Positions 19,040 through 29,856 of a stretch of DNA of 64,000 nucleotides are shown here, piece after piece. Made by a program: the position numbers and the translations under genes. The stretch lies in contig JADIME010000076.1 in NCBI GenBank assembly GCA_017694935.1, positions 43,117-107,116 on the forward strand, in the 5' to 3' direction. The notes under the pieces are model-generated. The model saw only the letters and a list, made by a program, of their open reading frames with translations. It did not search any database and was not told where the DNA came from. Position 1 is the first letter of the stretch; every line of letters starts with the position of its first letter. Source of the stretch: Candidatus Merdivivens pullistercoris. GTDB taxonomy: Bacteria > Bacteroidota > Bacteroidia > Bacteroidales > UBA932.

Positions 19040-20059
19040 TTATCTCATCAGGAAAGAATAATCGTCGGTGTGTTTCAACGCCTGGCACGTTCCTCTCGCC
19101 ACTGCCCGCAAAGGATCCTCCGAAACGTGGAAAGGTATGTTCATCTTGTCTTCGAATCTTTTGTCCAGTCCTCTCAGCAAGGCCCCTCCGCCGGTGAGGA
19201 AGACTCCGTTGTTCACGATGTCGGCATACAGCTCGGGCGGAGTGCGTTCGAGGACCTGGAGTATGGCATGTTCTATCCTTGCAAGCTGTTTGTCCAGGCA
19301 ATGCGCTATTTCCTGGGTGGAGATCGTCGCGTCTACCGGGTGTGCCGTCATGATGTTCGGCCCTTTTACGATGTAAGGCTCCGGCGGGTTGTCGAGATCC
19401 TGTATCGCCGACCCTATCTTGATCTTTATGTCTTCGGCGGTGATTTCCCCTATCTTTATATTGTGCTGCTGCCTCAGATACTGTTGTATTTCATTGGTGA
19501 AGACATCTCCGGCCACTCTTATGGACTCCTGTGCGACTATGCCTCCCAATGAGATTACGGCTATTTCGGTAGTTCCACCTCCTATGTCCACTACCATGTT
19601 GCCCTGCGGGGCTTCCACGTCGATGCCGATTCCGAGGGCGGCGGCCATAGGCTCGAAAATCAGATATACATCCCTTCCTCCCGCATGTTCCGAGGAGTCC
19701 CTGACTGCCCTGATCTCGACTTCGGTACTTCCCGAAGGGATGCAGACAACCATTTTAAGGTTGGGGGTGAAAAGCGACCTGCGTTTGCTCGTCATGCGTA
19801 TGAAGCCCCTGAGCATCATTTCGGCGGCATCGAAGTCGGCGATTACCCCGTCCCTGAGAGGCCTTACCGTCTTGATTCCCGGATGCACCCTTTCATGCAT
19901 CATCTTCGCCTTTTTCCCGAAGGCTATCGGTTTGCCGGATGTCTTATCTATTGCGACTATGCTCGGCTCGTCCACGACTATTTCGTCATTCATGAAAATG
20001 ACGGTGTTGGCCGTACCGAGGTCTATTGCCAGTTCTTGTGTCAAAAATGAAAATGCCAT
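19040..20059 (-). CDS. mreB: Rod shape-determining protein MreB
   Basis: MAFSFLTQELAIDLGTANTVIFMNDEIVVDEPSIVA; VVDIGGGTTEIAVISLGGIV. Confidence 0.96.
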   Translation of the reverse strand: MAFSFLTQELAIDLGTANTVIFMNDEIVVDEPSIVAIDKTSGKPIAFGKKAKMMHERVHPGIKTVRPLRDGVIADFDAAEMMLRGFIRMTSKRRSLFTPNLKMVVCIPSGSTEVEIRAVRDSSEHAGGRDVYLIFEPMAAALGIGIDVEAPQGNMVVDIGGGTTEIAVISLGGIVAQESIRVAGDVFTNEIQQYLRQQHNIKIGEITAEDIKIKIGSAIQDLDNPPEPYIVKGPNIMTAHPVDATISTQEIAHCLDKQLARIEHAILQVLERTPPELYADIVNNGVFLTGGGALLRGLDKRFEDKMNIPFHVSEDPLRAVARGTCQALKHTDDYSFLMR

Positions 20060-20193
20060 ATTTACCGTAAAAAGTTTTATCAAAAATTTAAAACTGTAAA
20101 ATTAAAGAAAATCCATAAAAATTCAAAACTGTTTCCTATTTTTGCCTGAAAGATGCCGCAAAGATTTTTTTGAATACAAGGACGGATTTTGGA

Positions 20194-20895
20194 ATGGAAA
20201 GAAGGGACATCAGATATTTGATCATAACTGCCGGAGGAAGCGGTACCCGCATGGCTTCTCCCGTGCCGAAACAGTTCATCCGCATCGGCGGGCACCCGAT
20301 TCTGAGACGTACCATAGACAGATTCATCTCATACAGTCCGGATTTCAGGATAATACTTGTGCTTCCGGACGACAAGCGCCGTCTTTGGCTGGACTATTGC
20401 GAGCAGGCCGGGTACAGCATCGGCCCCCATATAATAGCATCCGGGGGGATTACGCGTTTCCATTCCGTGAAAAATGCGTTGAAATATGTCGAAAGGGGGG
20501 CTGTGGCGGCAGTGCATGACGGGGTAAGGCCTTTCCCGCCGCTGCAAATGCTCGATTCGGTTTTCAAACTTTCATATACGGTACCAGCCGTATGCCCCGC
20601 GATCCCTTCTTCGGATACCCTCAGGCGGCTGGAGCGTTCGGGGAACTCTGTTTTCAGTACGTCGGACATCGACCGTAGTTCCGTTTACAGGGTGCAGACA
20701 CCACAGGTATTCTATTCCGAAATACTCATTGATGCATACGACAGGCCTTATTCGGACAGATTCACCGACGACGCTTCCGTGGTGGAGGCTTCCGGATGCA
20801 AGGTCAGGTATGTTCCCGGAAGCAAATACAACATAAAAATCACAACTCCCGAAGATCTTGTCATTGCGGGAAAATTATATGAGGCCGGGCTTTGA
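20194..20895 (+). CDS. ispD: 2-C-methyl-D-erythritol 4-phosphate cytidylyltransferase
   Basis: YLIITAGGSGTRMASPVPKQFIRIGGHPIL; VHDGVRPF; RVQTPQVF. Promoter core TATTTTTG upstream near 20138. Confidence 0.92.
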   Translation: MERRDIRYLIITAGGSGTRMASPVPKQFIRIGGHPILRRTIDRFISYSPDFRIILVLPDDKRRLWLDYCEQAGYSIGPHIIASGGITRFHSVKNALKYVERGAVAAVHDGVRPFPPLQMLDSVFKLSYTVPAVCPAIPSSDTLRRLERSGNSVFSTSDIDRSSVYRVQTPQVFYSEILIDAYDRPYSDRFTDDASVVEASGCKVRYVPGSKYNIKITTPEDLVIAGKLYEAGL

Positions 20896-20907
20896 GAAAT
20901 AAAGCGG

Positions 20908-21420
20908 TTACTGTTGCTTCAGTTTATGGTTGTTGGCCGCAAAGCTCGTGCTCGGGTACTCTTTCACCCACACCATCCTTTCGATCGCCTGGTCCAGGGA
21001 AATCTGCGTTTCCGTCGATTCGACGTAAGGTATGTTCTGGATGGTATTGAGCAGCACTTCCATCAAATGGTCGTGATTGAGGCAGTACAGTTTCAGAAGC
21101 AGGGCATGTTTTCCCGTGACGAAATGGCATTCGACTATTTCGGAAATCTTCCTCAGCGACTCCACTACTTCAGGGTATTTGTTGGCTTGCGACAGGGATA
21201 CCCCTACGAATGCGCAGACGTTGAGCCCAAGTGCCTGAGGCTTCACCAGCACCCTCGATCCGGTGATTATCCCGCATGCTTCCATCTTTTTTACCCTTTG
21301 GTGTATGGCCGCACCGGAAATTCCGCATTCGCGGGCGATTTCAAGGAAAGGCATCCTTGCGTTTTTTACCAAAAAGGACAGGATTTTCTGGTCAATTTGA
21401 TCTATGTGGTAACTTGCCAT
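20908..21420 (-). CDS. Lrp/AsnC family transcriptional regulator
   Basis: DQIDQKILSFLVKNARMPFLEIARECGISGAAIHQRVKKMEACGIITG; C-terminal RAM-like domain. Confidence 0.92.
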   Translation of the reverse strand: MASYHIDQIDQKILSFLVKNARMPFLEIARECGISGAAIHQRVKKMEACGIITGSRVLVKPQALGLNVCAFVGVSLSQANKYPEVVESLRKISEIVECHFVTGKHALLLKLYCLNHDHLMEVLLNTIQNIPYVESTETQISLDQAIERMVWVKEYPSTSFAANNHKLKQQ

Positions 21421-21440
21421 TGATTTGTGTTTTTATGTTG

Positions 21441-23738
21441 TTAATAGCGATTTTTCTTTGTTTTCTTTTTGGCCGGCTGCGTACTGGCTATGATTTCCCT
21501 GCATTGCTCCGGGGTTATGCCGGACACATCGATATTCTTCGGGATTTTGTAATTGCTCCCTCCGTGTTTGATGTATGGCCCGTATCTGCCGTTTAATACC
21601 GTAATGTCTTCTTCGGGAATGGCAAGGATCGGTTCCGTCTTGACGGCGAGTTTCTCCCTTATGATTTCCGAGGCCTCTTCCAATGTGACGGAATAAGGAT
21701 CGCTGCCCTTCGGTAACGGATAATTTTTCCCCGAGCATTTAAGGTATGGCCCGTAAGGCCCTTTGCATACAATAATTTCGCCAAGTTCCGTCTCTCCGAG
21801 ATTTTTCGGGAAACAGAAAAGTTTCAGGACATCCTCGAGCGTCACGCTTTCTATAAGCATGTCATCGGCGAGGCTGACTGTCTCGACGTTGCCGTTTTTG
21901 TCCGTGCGCTCGGCGTATGCCCCGAATTTTGAAAATTTGGCGAAGACTTTCGCGCCTGTGGCAGGATCAGTCCCCAATTCGCGCGATACCGGGTCGGGGA
22001 CGGGAGAATGCGACACGCTGTCGTGGAACGCCCCGTAGAAATCCGCTATCAGCGAGTTCCATACCATTTTCCCTTCGGCTATCTTGTCGAAATATTTCTC
22101 GATGTCGGCAGTAAAGCCGTAATCCATTATGCGTTCGAATCCTTTTACCAGATAATCGCATACGACCATTCCTACATTGTGAGGGATCAGTTTTCCTTTT
22201 TCCGCCCCTACCGTGACACTGCCGGTCTTTCTGGAGACTTTGCCTTTTTCCCATACAATGTCCGTCGTAGGCTCTGTCCTTCCTGCTATGTTACCTTTAT
22301 ATATATAGCCTCTTTCAGTGGTGAGCGTGGAAATGGTCGGAGCGTATGTGGACGGTCTTCCGATTCCGAGTTCTTCCAGCCGTTTTACGAGCGTGGCTTC
22401 CGAATAACGTGCCGGCGCAACGGTGAACTTCATTTCGGACTTGAGCATAGCGGCCTCCATAGGCTGTCCTTTTTCCAGTTTCGGCAGGACAGGAACGGCA
22501 TCGTCTTCATTCTGGTTGTCTTCGGAACTTTCCGTGTAAAGTTTCATGAAACCGTCGAAAACCACTTTGATTGCCTGAAGGTTGAACTTTTCATCTATCC
22601 CGTCCGCACCTATGGTCACGTCCGTGCGTTCAATTGAGGCATCGGCCATCTGCGATGCAAGGGTGCGTTCGCGTATCAGTCTGTAAAGCCTTTGTTCCTG
22701 CGGGGTCCCTTCTATGGATACCCTGTCCATGTAGGTGGGGCGTATGGCTTCGTGGGCTTCCTGCGCCCCTTTGCTCTTGGTCTTGTATTGGCGGGGTCTG
22801 GAGTATTCCTCCCCGTAATTTTCTATGATGAAGGACTTGGCCGTGTTGATTGCAAGGGAAGAAAGGTTTGTCGAGTCGGTCCTCATGTAGGTTATCAGAC
22901 CTTCTTCGTACAGCTTCTGGGCTATGTTCATGGTCTGTTTTACGGAGAACCTTAGTTTCCTTGCGGCTTCCTGCTGCAATGTCGAGGTCGTGAACGGCGC
23001 CCCCGGTGTCCTTGTGCCGGCTTTCGTTTCGATGCCGGTAACTTTCCATGATGCCTTGCCGGCTTTTTCTATGAAAGCGGCGGCTTCATTTTCGTTCTGG
23101 AATTTACGGTCGAGGACGGCTTTCACGGCAATGCCTTCCGGTGAGGAGAACATGCCTTCCGTCCTGTAGAATGCCTCGTGCCGGAAGTTGATGACTTCGC
23201 GCTCTTTGTCCACAATCAGCCTGAGTGCTACCGACTGCACCCTTCCGGCGGACAGTTTCGGCTGTATGCGCTTCCAAAGCACCGGTGAAAGTTCGAATCC
23301 GACGAGCCTGTCCAATACGCGCCTTGCCTGCTGAGCCTGTACAAGGTTCATGTCTACATCGCGCGGCGAAGCGATTGCGTTGAGTATGGCGTTTTTGGTT
23401 ATTTCGTGAAAGGCTATGCGCTTTGTCCCGGAATCTTTCAGGCCGAGAGTCTCTTTAAGATGCCATGCAATGGCCTCTCCCTCCCGGTCTTCATCGGATG
23501 CCAGCCATACCATGTCTGCACCCTTTGCCGCTGCCGCGAGTTCCGCGACGACCTTCTTTTTGTCTTCCGGTACGACGTATTCAGGTTTGAACCCATGCTC
23601 CACATCCACGCTGAGGCTGTTGGTCTGCAAATCCCGAATATGCCCGAAACTGGATTTCACCGAAAAATCGTTCCCGAGGAATTTCTGGATTGTCTTGGCC
23701 TTGGCCGGCGACTCTACAATTACTAAGTTCTTTCCCAT
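21441..23738 (-). CDS. topA: DNA topoisomerase I
   Basis: MGKNLVIVESPAKAKTIQKFLG; YMRTDSTNLS; IGRPSTYAPTISTL. Start moved to M19 of the ORF. Confidence 0.95.
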   Translation of the reverse strand: MGKNLVIVESPAKAKTIQKFLGNDFSVKSSFGHIRDLQTNSLSVDVEHGFKPEYVVPEDKKKVVAELAAAAKGADMVWLASDEDREGEAIAWHLKETLGLKDSGTKRIAFHEITKNAILNAIASPRDVDMNLVQAQQARRVLDRLVGFELSPVLWKRIQPKLSAGRVQSVALRLIVDKEREVINFRHEAFYRTEGMFSSPEGIAVKAVLDRKFQNENEAAAFIEKAGKASWKVTGIETKAGTRTPGAPFTTSTLQQEAARKLRFSVKQTMNIAQKLYEEGLITYMRTDSTNLSSLAINTAKSFIIENYGEEYSRPRQYKTKSKGAQEAHEAIRPTYMDRVSIEGTPQEQRLYRLIRERTLASQMADASIERTDVTIGADGIDEKFNLQAIKVVFDGFMKLYTESSEDNQNEDDAVPVLPKLEKGQPMEAAMLKSEMKFTVAPARYSEATLVKRLEELGIGRPSTYAPTISTLTTERGYIYKGNIAGRTEPTTDIVWEKGKVSRKTGSVTVGAEKGKLIPHNVGMVVCDYLVKGFERIMDYGFTADIEKYFDKIAEGKMVWNSLIADFYGAFHDSVSHSPVPDPVSRELGTDPATGAKVFAKFSKFGAYAERTDKNGNVETVSLADDMLIESVTLEDVLKLFCFPKNLGETELGEIIVCKGPYGPYLKCSGKNYPLPKGSDPYSVTLEEASEIIREKLAVKTEPILAIPEEDITVLNGRYGPYIKHGGSNYKIPKNIDVSGITPEQCREIIASTQPAKKKTKKNRY

Positions 23739-23831
23739 AAGCATATAATCAAACAGAATGCAAAGTAAGTCATAAAGACCGGAATATTCCAAATTTTATG
23801 TCTATTTTTGCAATTCATGAACATTTGAAAT

Positions 23832-26183
23832 ATGAAGGAAAAGACGAAGAAAAATATTGTAAAGTGGTGGTGGATAGTGGTTTGTTCCTGTGTGGGGATA
23901 GTTCTGCTGCTGTTGGCCGGAGTGGGGCTTTTTGCTGAAATCCCGTCTTTTGAAGAGTTGGAAAACCCTGAGAGCAAAGCGGCTACGCTTCTGTTGGCCG
24001 AAGACGGGGAGGTGCTGAGCACTTACCATATAGAAAACCGTTCGTACGTTACATACGAGGAACTTTCGCCGAATGTGGTGAATGCGGCAGTCGCTACGGA
24101 AGATGTCAGGTTTTATAAACATAGCGGCATCGATTTCCGCAGCCTTGCAAGGGTCGGGGTGAAAACATTGCTTTTGGGGCAGAGCAGTCAGGGCGGAGGA
24201 AGTACCATTACCCAGCAGCTCGCCAAGACCCTGTATCCCCGCGAGGAATTGGGAAAACGCATCCCGGTGGTATGGCAGCTGAAGATGATAGTGACAAAAC
24301 TGAAGGAATGGATAACCGCTGTCAAGCTGGAGCGCAACTACACGAAAGAAGAGATTATGGACATGTACATGAATGCCGTGTTCTTCGGCAGCAACGCATA
24401 CGGCATCAGGGCGGCTTCCCATACTTTCTTCGACAAGGAACCGGCGGATCTTACCGTCGAAGAGGCTGCAACGTTGGTGGGAATGGTGAACAAGCCCACG
24501 AGGTACAACCCCGCCCTTAATCCGGAGGCTTCCCTGCAGAGGCGCAATTTCGTCATAGGCCAGATGGCCAAGGCCGGCTATATAACCGACAGCGAACGGG
24601 ATTCGATATGCCGGATTCCGATAACCCTGTCTTATCAGGTGCAGGATCACAATTCGGGAATCGCGCCGTATTTCCGGGATATGCTCCGCAGGGTAATGTC
24701 GGCTTCTGAGCCGGACAGGAGCGATTATTCAATATATGAAGACTATGCCGCCGATTCATTGGCGTGGGCGGACGACCCTTTGTACGGATGGCTGAACAAG
24801 AACCTGAAACCCGACGGGTCTAAGTATGACCTGGACAGGGACGGGCTGCGTATCTATACCACTATCAATTATAAGATGCAGAAGTTTGCAGAGGAAGCCG
24901 TGGCGGAACATCTCGGCAAGGACTTGCAGAAAGCGTTTTTCAGGGATTTGGGAAGAAAGCGGAACGCCCCGTTTTCCAATGACATAGATTCCAAGACAGT
25001 AGACCGTGTGATGAAGCAGGCAAGGCGATGGAGCGACAGGTACAGGAACATGAAAAATTCCGGGGCTTCCGAGGCCGAAATCCTGAAAAGTTTCGATACT
25101 CCTCAGAAAATGAGGGTGTTTTCATGGAACAAAGGTGGACATATAGATACTGTGATGACCCCGAACGACTCGATACGTTATTACAAATCGATATTGCGCG
25201 CGGCTTTCATAGCGATGGAACCCAATTCGGGAGAAATCAAGGCCTACGTGGGCGGCCCGAATTACAGGTATTTCAAATATGACCATGCACGGCAGGGAAA
25301 AAGGCAGGTAGGGTCTACCATAAAGCCGTTCCTGTACACTTTGGCCATGCAGGAAGGCATGTCCCCATGCGACAAGGTGGTGAATGTGCCGCAGACCTTT
25401 ATCATAGGGGACAAGACATGGACACCGAAGAGTACCGACAGGGATGAATGGATAGGGCGTACTGTCACGCTGAAATGGGGGCTGACAAAGAGCAGCAACA
25501 ATATTTCGGCCTATCTTATGAAGCGTTTCGGGCCGGAGGCGATGGTCGAGATGTGCCACAAGATGGGGATACAGAGTTTTCTCGATCCGGTGCCTTCGCT
25601 TTGTGCCGGCCCGGCGGACCTCAGCCTGTATGAGATGGTCGGCGCCTACAATACTTTCCCGAGCCGCGGGGTACATATAGATCCTATATTCGTCACACGT
25701 ATCGAAGACAACATGGGCAATGTCCTCGGTGAATTCAATGCGCGGAAAAGGGAGGCTATAAGCGAACAGACGGCTTACCTCATGGTGAACCTCATGCAGG
25801 GTGTAGTCAATGACGGTACTGCCATGCGGTTGAGGTGGAAATACGGGATCAAGGGAGAACTTGCCGGCAAGACGGGTACTACCAATGACCAGGCAGACGG
25901 GTGGTTCATAGGCTATACTCCTTCAATCACCGCCGGGATATGGGTAGGAGCCGAGGACAGGCAGGTGCATTTCGAGTCTCTTGCCCTCGGAGGAGGTTCC
26001 AACATGGCATTGCCGATATGGGGCATATTCATGAACAAGATACTGGAGGACGGCACTTTGCCTATATCTGAGCACGACAGGTTCATAGCGCCCGCCGGAA
26101 TGGTGCTTGACTTGGATTGCGACGGAAGCGATGCCGATGCCGCGTCTTCTTCCGGAGGCGGTGACGATTCCTTCTTCGATTAG
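23832..26183 (+). CDS. Penicillin-binding protein 1A (bifunctional glycosyltransferase/transpeptidase)
   Basis: GGSTITQQLAKTLY, VATEDVRFYKHSGID, GSTIKPFLYTLAM, KTGTTNDQADGWFIGYTP. Promoter core TATTTTTG 23803-23810. Confidence 0.94.
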   Translation: MKEKTKKNIVKWWWIVVCSCVGIVLLLLAGVGLFAEIPSFEELENPESKAATLLLAEDGEVLSTYHIENRSYVTYEELSPNVVNAAVATEDVRFYKHSGIDFRSLARVGVKTLLLGQSSQGGGSTITQQLAKTLYPREELGKRIPVVWQLKMIVTKLKEWITAVKLERNYTKEEIMDMYMNAVFFGSNAYGIRAASHTFFDKEPADLTVEEAATLVGMVNKPTRYNPALNPEASLQRRNFVIGQMAKAGYITDSERDSICRIPITLSYQVQDHNSGIAPYFRDMLRRVMSASEPDRSDYSIYEDYAADSLAWADDPLYGWLNKNLKPDGSKYDLDRDGLRIYTTINYKMQKFAEEAVAEHLGKDLQKAFFRDLGRKRNAPFSNDIDSKTVDRVMKQARRWSDRYRNMKNSGASEAEILKSFDTPQKMRVFSWNKGGHIDTVMTPNDSIRYYKSILRAAFIAMEPNSGEIKAYVGGPNYRYFKYDHARQGKRQVGSTIKPFLYTLAMQEGMSPCDKVVNVPQTFIIGDKTWTPKSTDRDEWIGRTVTLKWGLTKSSNNISAYLMKRFGPEAMVEMCHKMGIQSFLDPVPSLCAGPADLSLYEMVGAYNTFPSRGVHIDPIFVTRIEDNMGNVLGEFNARKREAISEQTAYLMVNLMQGVVNDGTAMRLRWKYGIKGELAGKTGTTNDQADGWFIGYTPSITAGIWVGAEDRQVHFESLALGGGSNMALPIWGIFMNKILEDGTLPISEHDRFIAPAGMVLDLDCDGSDADAASSSGGGDDSFFD

Positions 26184-26294
26184 GGTTGTCTTTCGATAAA
26201 GGTTGTCCTGCGGACTTTTGCGGAGTAAATCCGGGTTATGCCCGTTTGACTTTTAATATTTACAGTCGGCTTATTTTATAATAATAGTAGAGAA

Positions 26295-27308
26295 ATGGAA
26301 AAACCTGTGATAGCCGTGGTTTACGGCGGAAATTCTTCGGAATACGAGATTTCTATCAAGAGCGGGAAATTCGTGGCGGCCAACATAGACAAAGACCGCT
26401 ACCGTGTCTTTGAAATGGTTTTGAGGGGTCCGTCATGGCGTGTGACCTGCGTTGATGGCGAGACTTTGCCGGATGGCGGAGCGGAAGTGGACAAAAACGA
26501 TTTTTCCGTGGTTGTCGGCGGGAAGAAGGTGCTGATGGATTATGTGTTTGTGATGATTCACGGGACACCAGGGGAAAACGGGCTTTTGCAGGCTTACCTT
26601 GAAATGCTCGGAATACCTTCGAGCGGATGTTCTTCATTTGTTTCGGCAGTCACATTCGATAAATTCTCCGCCAAGAGCTATTTGAGGGATGCCGGAATAT
26701 GCCGCCTCGCCGATGATATATTGTTGCGTCCGGGCGATGTCTGTACGGCAGAGGAGGCGGTTTCGCGGTTAGGGCTTCCTTTGTTTGTGAAACCGACCGA
26801 TAACGGAAGCAGTTTCGGTGTCACCAAAGTGAAATCGGCGGAAGATTTTCTTCCGGCTGTAGATTATGCGTTTTCCGAGGGGAAGTCGGTATTGGCGGAA
26901 AAATTCATATCCGGGCGCGAGATTGACGATGCGGTCTATTTTGATGGGAAAAAGGCAGTGGCTTTGCCTCCTGTGCAGATTGTACCGAAAAAAGAGTATT
27001 TCGACTACGAGGCGAAGTATGAAGGGTGGAGCGAAGAAATATGCCCTGCCCCTATTACGGCTGAGGAAGACAGGAAGATACGGGAATGTTCCGAAAAGAT
27101 ATACAGGCGTTTCGGTTGTACGGGACTTGTCAGGGTCGATTATTTCCTTGCCGATGACGGTGAGTTGTATTTCCTTGAGATGAATACTGTCCCGGGGATG
27201 ACGGCCGAGAGTCTCGTTCCCAAGGAAGTCCGGGCCGCCGGTATTGATATCAAGGATTTCCTTTCTGTGATCATAGAAAACACTTTCAAGGGAGGACGGC
27301 GGAACTGA
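26295..27308 (+). CDS. ddl: D-alanine--D-alanine ligase
   Basis: AVVYGGNSSEYEISIKSG; FVKPTDNGSSFGVTKV; EMNTVPGMTAESLVPKE. Confidence 0.93.
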   Translation: MEKPVIAVVYGGNSSEYEISIKSGKFVAANIDKDRYRVFEMVLRGPSWRVTCVDGETLPDGGAEVDKNDFSVVVGGKKVLMDYVFVMIHGTPGENGLLQAYLEMLGIPSSGCSSFVSAVTFDKFSAKSYLRDAGICRLADDILLRPGDVCTAEEAVSRLGLPLFVKPTDNGSSFGVTKVKSAEDFLPAVDYAFSEGKSVLAEKFISGREIDDAVYFDGKKAVALPPVQIVPKKEYFDYEAKYEGWSEEICPAPITAEEDRKIRECSEKIYRRFGCTGLVRVDYFLADDGELYFLEMNTVPGMTAESLVPKEVRAAGIDIKDFLSVIIENTFKGGRRN

Positions 27309-28177
27309 TGCCCATTACGCTTTCCCGTTTTGTACGTGACGCCGTTTCCCGTCTGTCCGGATGCTATCCGCCGGAAGAAGCCAAGTCCATAGTCTCGGCA
27401 TTGTGCTGTCATATACTCGGTGTCAGGCAGTATACGTATATCACCGAACCGGACTTCGTGATAGATGCAACCGTGGCGGCCTCCCTTGAGGAAGCTATGT
27501 CGCGCCTTCTGGATATGGAGCCTGTGCAATACGTCATAGGACGGTCGTCCTTTTACGGCATGAGTCTGCGGGTGTGCCCGTCCGTGCTTATCCCCCGTCC
27601 GGAAACCGAGGAACTGTGCAGGCTGGCCATAGATTCTTTTAAAGGTGTTTCAGGATTACGCATATTGGACCTTTGCACCGGTTCGGGGTGCATAGCCTGG
27701 GCCATGTCGGCCAATCTTCCGCGTTCCAAGGTGTTCGGCTGCGATATCTCCATGCCGGCTTTGGAAGTGGCATGTTCCCAGAGTGTGGATGCCCCGTCTC
27801 CGGTATTTTTCCGCTTCGATCTTCTTGAGGGATTGTCTTCTCTTGGCGCCTGTTTTCCTTTGACGGACAAGTTCGACTTGATTTTGTCCAATCCCCCGTA
27901 TGTGACCGGTTCCGAAAAATCCTCCATGTCCCGGAATGTGCTTGATTATGAGCCGGACACGGCTTTGTTTGTCCCGGATGACGACCCCCTCGTCTTTTAC
28001 AGGGCGATATCCTGCATGGCATCGCGGCAGTTGAAGCAGGGCGGCACAGGCATTGTCGAGATAAATGAGCGTTTCGGCACGGAGTGCCTGGTCCTGTTCG
28101 AAGATGCGGGCTTTAATGATTGTGAAATAATCAAGGATCTGAACGGAAAAGACCGTTTCTGCCGTTTTGTCCGCTGA
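27308..28177 (+). CDS. prmC: Peptide chain release factor N5-glutamine methyltransferase
   Basis: VLIPRPETEEL; LDLCTGSGCIA; LILSNPPYV (NPPY). Confidence 0.92.
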   Translation: MPITLSRFVRDAVSRLSGCYPPEEAKSIVSALCCHILGVRQYTYITEPDFVIDATVAASLEEAMSRLLDMEPVQYVIGRSSFYGMSLRVCPSVLIPRPETEELCRLAIDSFKGVSGLRILDLCTGSGCIAWAMSANLPRSKVFGCDISMPALEVACSQSVDAPSPVFFRFDLLEGLSSLGACFPLTDKFDLILSNPPYVTGSEKSSMSRNVLDYEPDTALFVPDDDPLVFYRAISCMASRQLKQGGTGIVEINERFGTECLVLFEDAGFNDCEIIKDLNGKDRFCRFVR

Positions 28178-28328
28178 TCGGGGGATGTTTTATGTGTTTC
28201 ACGGTATCCTGATTCGCAAGATTCAGTATTTCTTTTCGCCACACCCCCGTTTTTTCTTTTTTTGAGGATTTTTGTTTTCTCCTTGCGATATATTTGCCCC
28301 TGTGAATTTAAAGTTGTTTGGACTTTTT

Positions 28329-28494
28329 TAGAAACTGTTTAAAATTTTTTCTCAGAACATTTTAGACATGCTTTCGTGCAGGTTTTTGCTGTTTTTTGAG
28401 GAGAATAGCAGCGCTATTTTATGATAAAAACGGCGGAAGCGTGCCGGAATGGTGCCACAAAGAACTTTTGAAAAAAATTTAAACAGCTTCTTAA
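28329..28494. repeat. MITE-like repeat family B, copy 1 (TIR ~22 bp TAGAAACTGTTTAAAATTTTTTC / rc TAAGAAGCTGTTTAAATTTTTTTC)
   Basis: Terminal inverted repeats and near-identical inverted copy at 63868-64000. Confidence 0.75.
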
Positions 28495-28548
28495 GCAGTT
28501 TCTTGGCAACAATTATTATTAATGGGACAAATTTAGTGAGGAGGAATT

Positions 28549-29826
28549 ATGAAGAAGAGGATTTGTTTTGTCTTTGCCTTGTCGGTCTTTTCGGCCATGG
28601 CAATGTTTTTTACGGTTTCATGCGAAAAGGAGCAGCGGATTGCCGAAGCCGGGGCGGCGGGGCTGCCGAATGCTCCGGATCTGGAAAGAATAGCTTCTTT
28701 CCTGTCGGATGCGGTTTCCGACCCTTCCGTTCTTAAAGAGGTGCATTCGGCCGTTTCCGAATCGTATGCGTCAGGTTATGATGAAGAGTACCTTTTTTCG
28801 AATGTGGCTGACAATCCCGGACGAGGCACGGGATTCAAGGCGATGAAGTCCTCGGAGTATGGAGAAGGGGCGCTGTTCAGGAACATGGTATCTACGATCA
28901 ATGGCGAGACAGGTTTCCCGGGGATCCATGTCAAGTCGGGAGACTACGGGCAGGCTTTCATGGATTCTTTGGCGGCTTCGGACATCCAGATTTACTGGCC
29001 TTATTCCGAGCGGTGGGACGGTGAGACGGAGCCTGTCATTACTTTTGACCATGGACAGGACAAGGATTGGAACTACGGTTTCATATTGAGGAAGGATGCC
29101 GACGGCAACAAAGTCGTGTCGAGGGTGCTTGTGGACGAAGCATACGCCATGCATAATCCTGTATGGGTGGTGAATATGAACAAGGACAGGCATTATGTGC
29201 CGTTGGTACAGAAAACGGGCGGATGCACGGACGGGTTTCCAGAGCCGTCCGCCGGGTCGGGATCGGACTTTTCCACGCCGTCTGCCGGACCGGAGGCGGA
29301 CTGTTCCGTGCCCACTAAGTCCGGGGAAACGATATATACGCTGATGTTACGCAGCTTTACAGCGTTGAAAAACTATGATTGCTGGCTTGCCGGAGCTTCC
29401 GAATACTTCATAAAAGTGGGGGCGATTGAAAACTTCACGGCATCGACGGAAGCTGAAATGGCATTGTTCTCACCTACGATTACGGATTTTTACATAGTAG
29501 TGAGGCGCGGGGAGGTCGGAACACCTAAAGAAGTGAACACCATCATGGTTTCTGATTGGACGTTGCAGATGAGCAGTATCGCGATGATGATAGTGGAGGA
29601 TGACGGCGGCAAGAAGACGAGCTGGGATACGGAAATCATGGTAAAGGTGAATTCGAAGAGTTACGGGATCACTTTGTCCATACCTTTGAACAGCAAGGAT
29701 GACATAGTATGGAGGGGCTCTCTTAGCAGCAGGTATCTTTTTGCCACCGATGCTTCCCATACCAAGTTCAACGATGTGCTTTTGGATATAGAGATTGTGG
29801 AGACATACAACAATTCGGATTGGTAA
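28549..29826 (+). CDS. Hypothetical lipoprotein
   Basis: MKKRICFVFALSVFSAMAMFFTVSCEKEQR lipobox; no family recognised. Confidence 0.75.
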   Translation: MKKRICFVFALSVFSAMAMFFTVSCEKEQRIAEAGAAGLPNAPDLERIASFLSDAVSDPSVLKEVHSAVSESYASGYDEEYLFSNVADNPGRGTGFKAMKSSEYGEGALFRNMVSTINGETGFPGIHVKSGDYGQAFMDSLAASDIQIYWPYSERWDGETEPVITFDHGQDKDWNYGFILRKDADGNKVVSRVLVDEAYAMHNPVWVVNMNKDRHYVPLVQKTGGCTDGFPEPSAGSGSDFSTPSAGPEADCSVPTKSGETIYTLMLRSFTALKNYDCWLAGASEYFIKVGAIENFTASTEAEMALFSPTITDFYIVVRRGEVGTPKEVNTIMVSDWTLQMSSIAMMIVEDDGGKKTSWDTEIMVKVNSKSYGITLSIPLNSKDDIVWRGSLSSRYLFATDASHTKFNDVLLDIEIVETYNNSDW

Positions 29827-29856
29827 CAGGTTTATAAACAGATAATTCAAGGTTTT

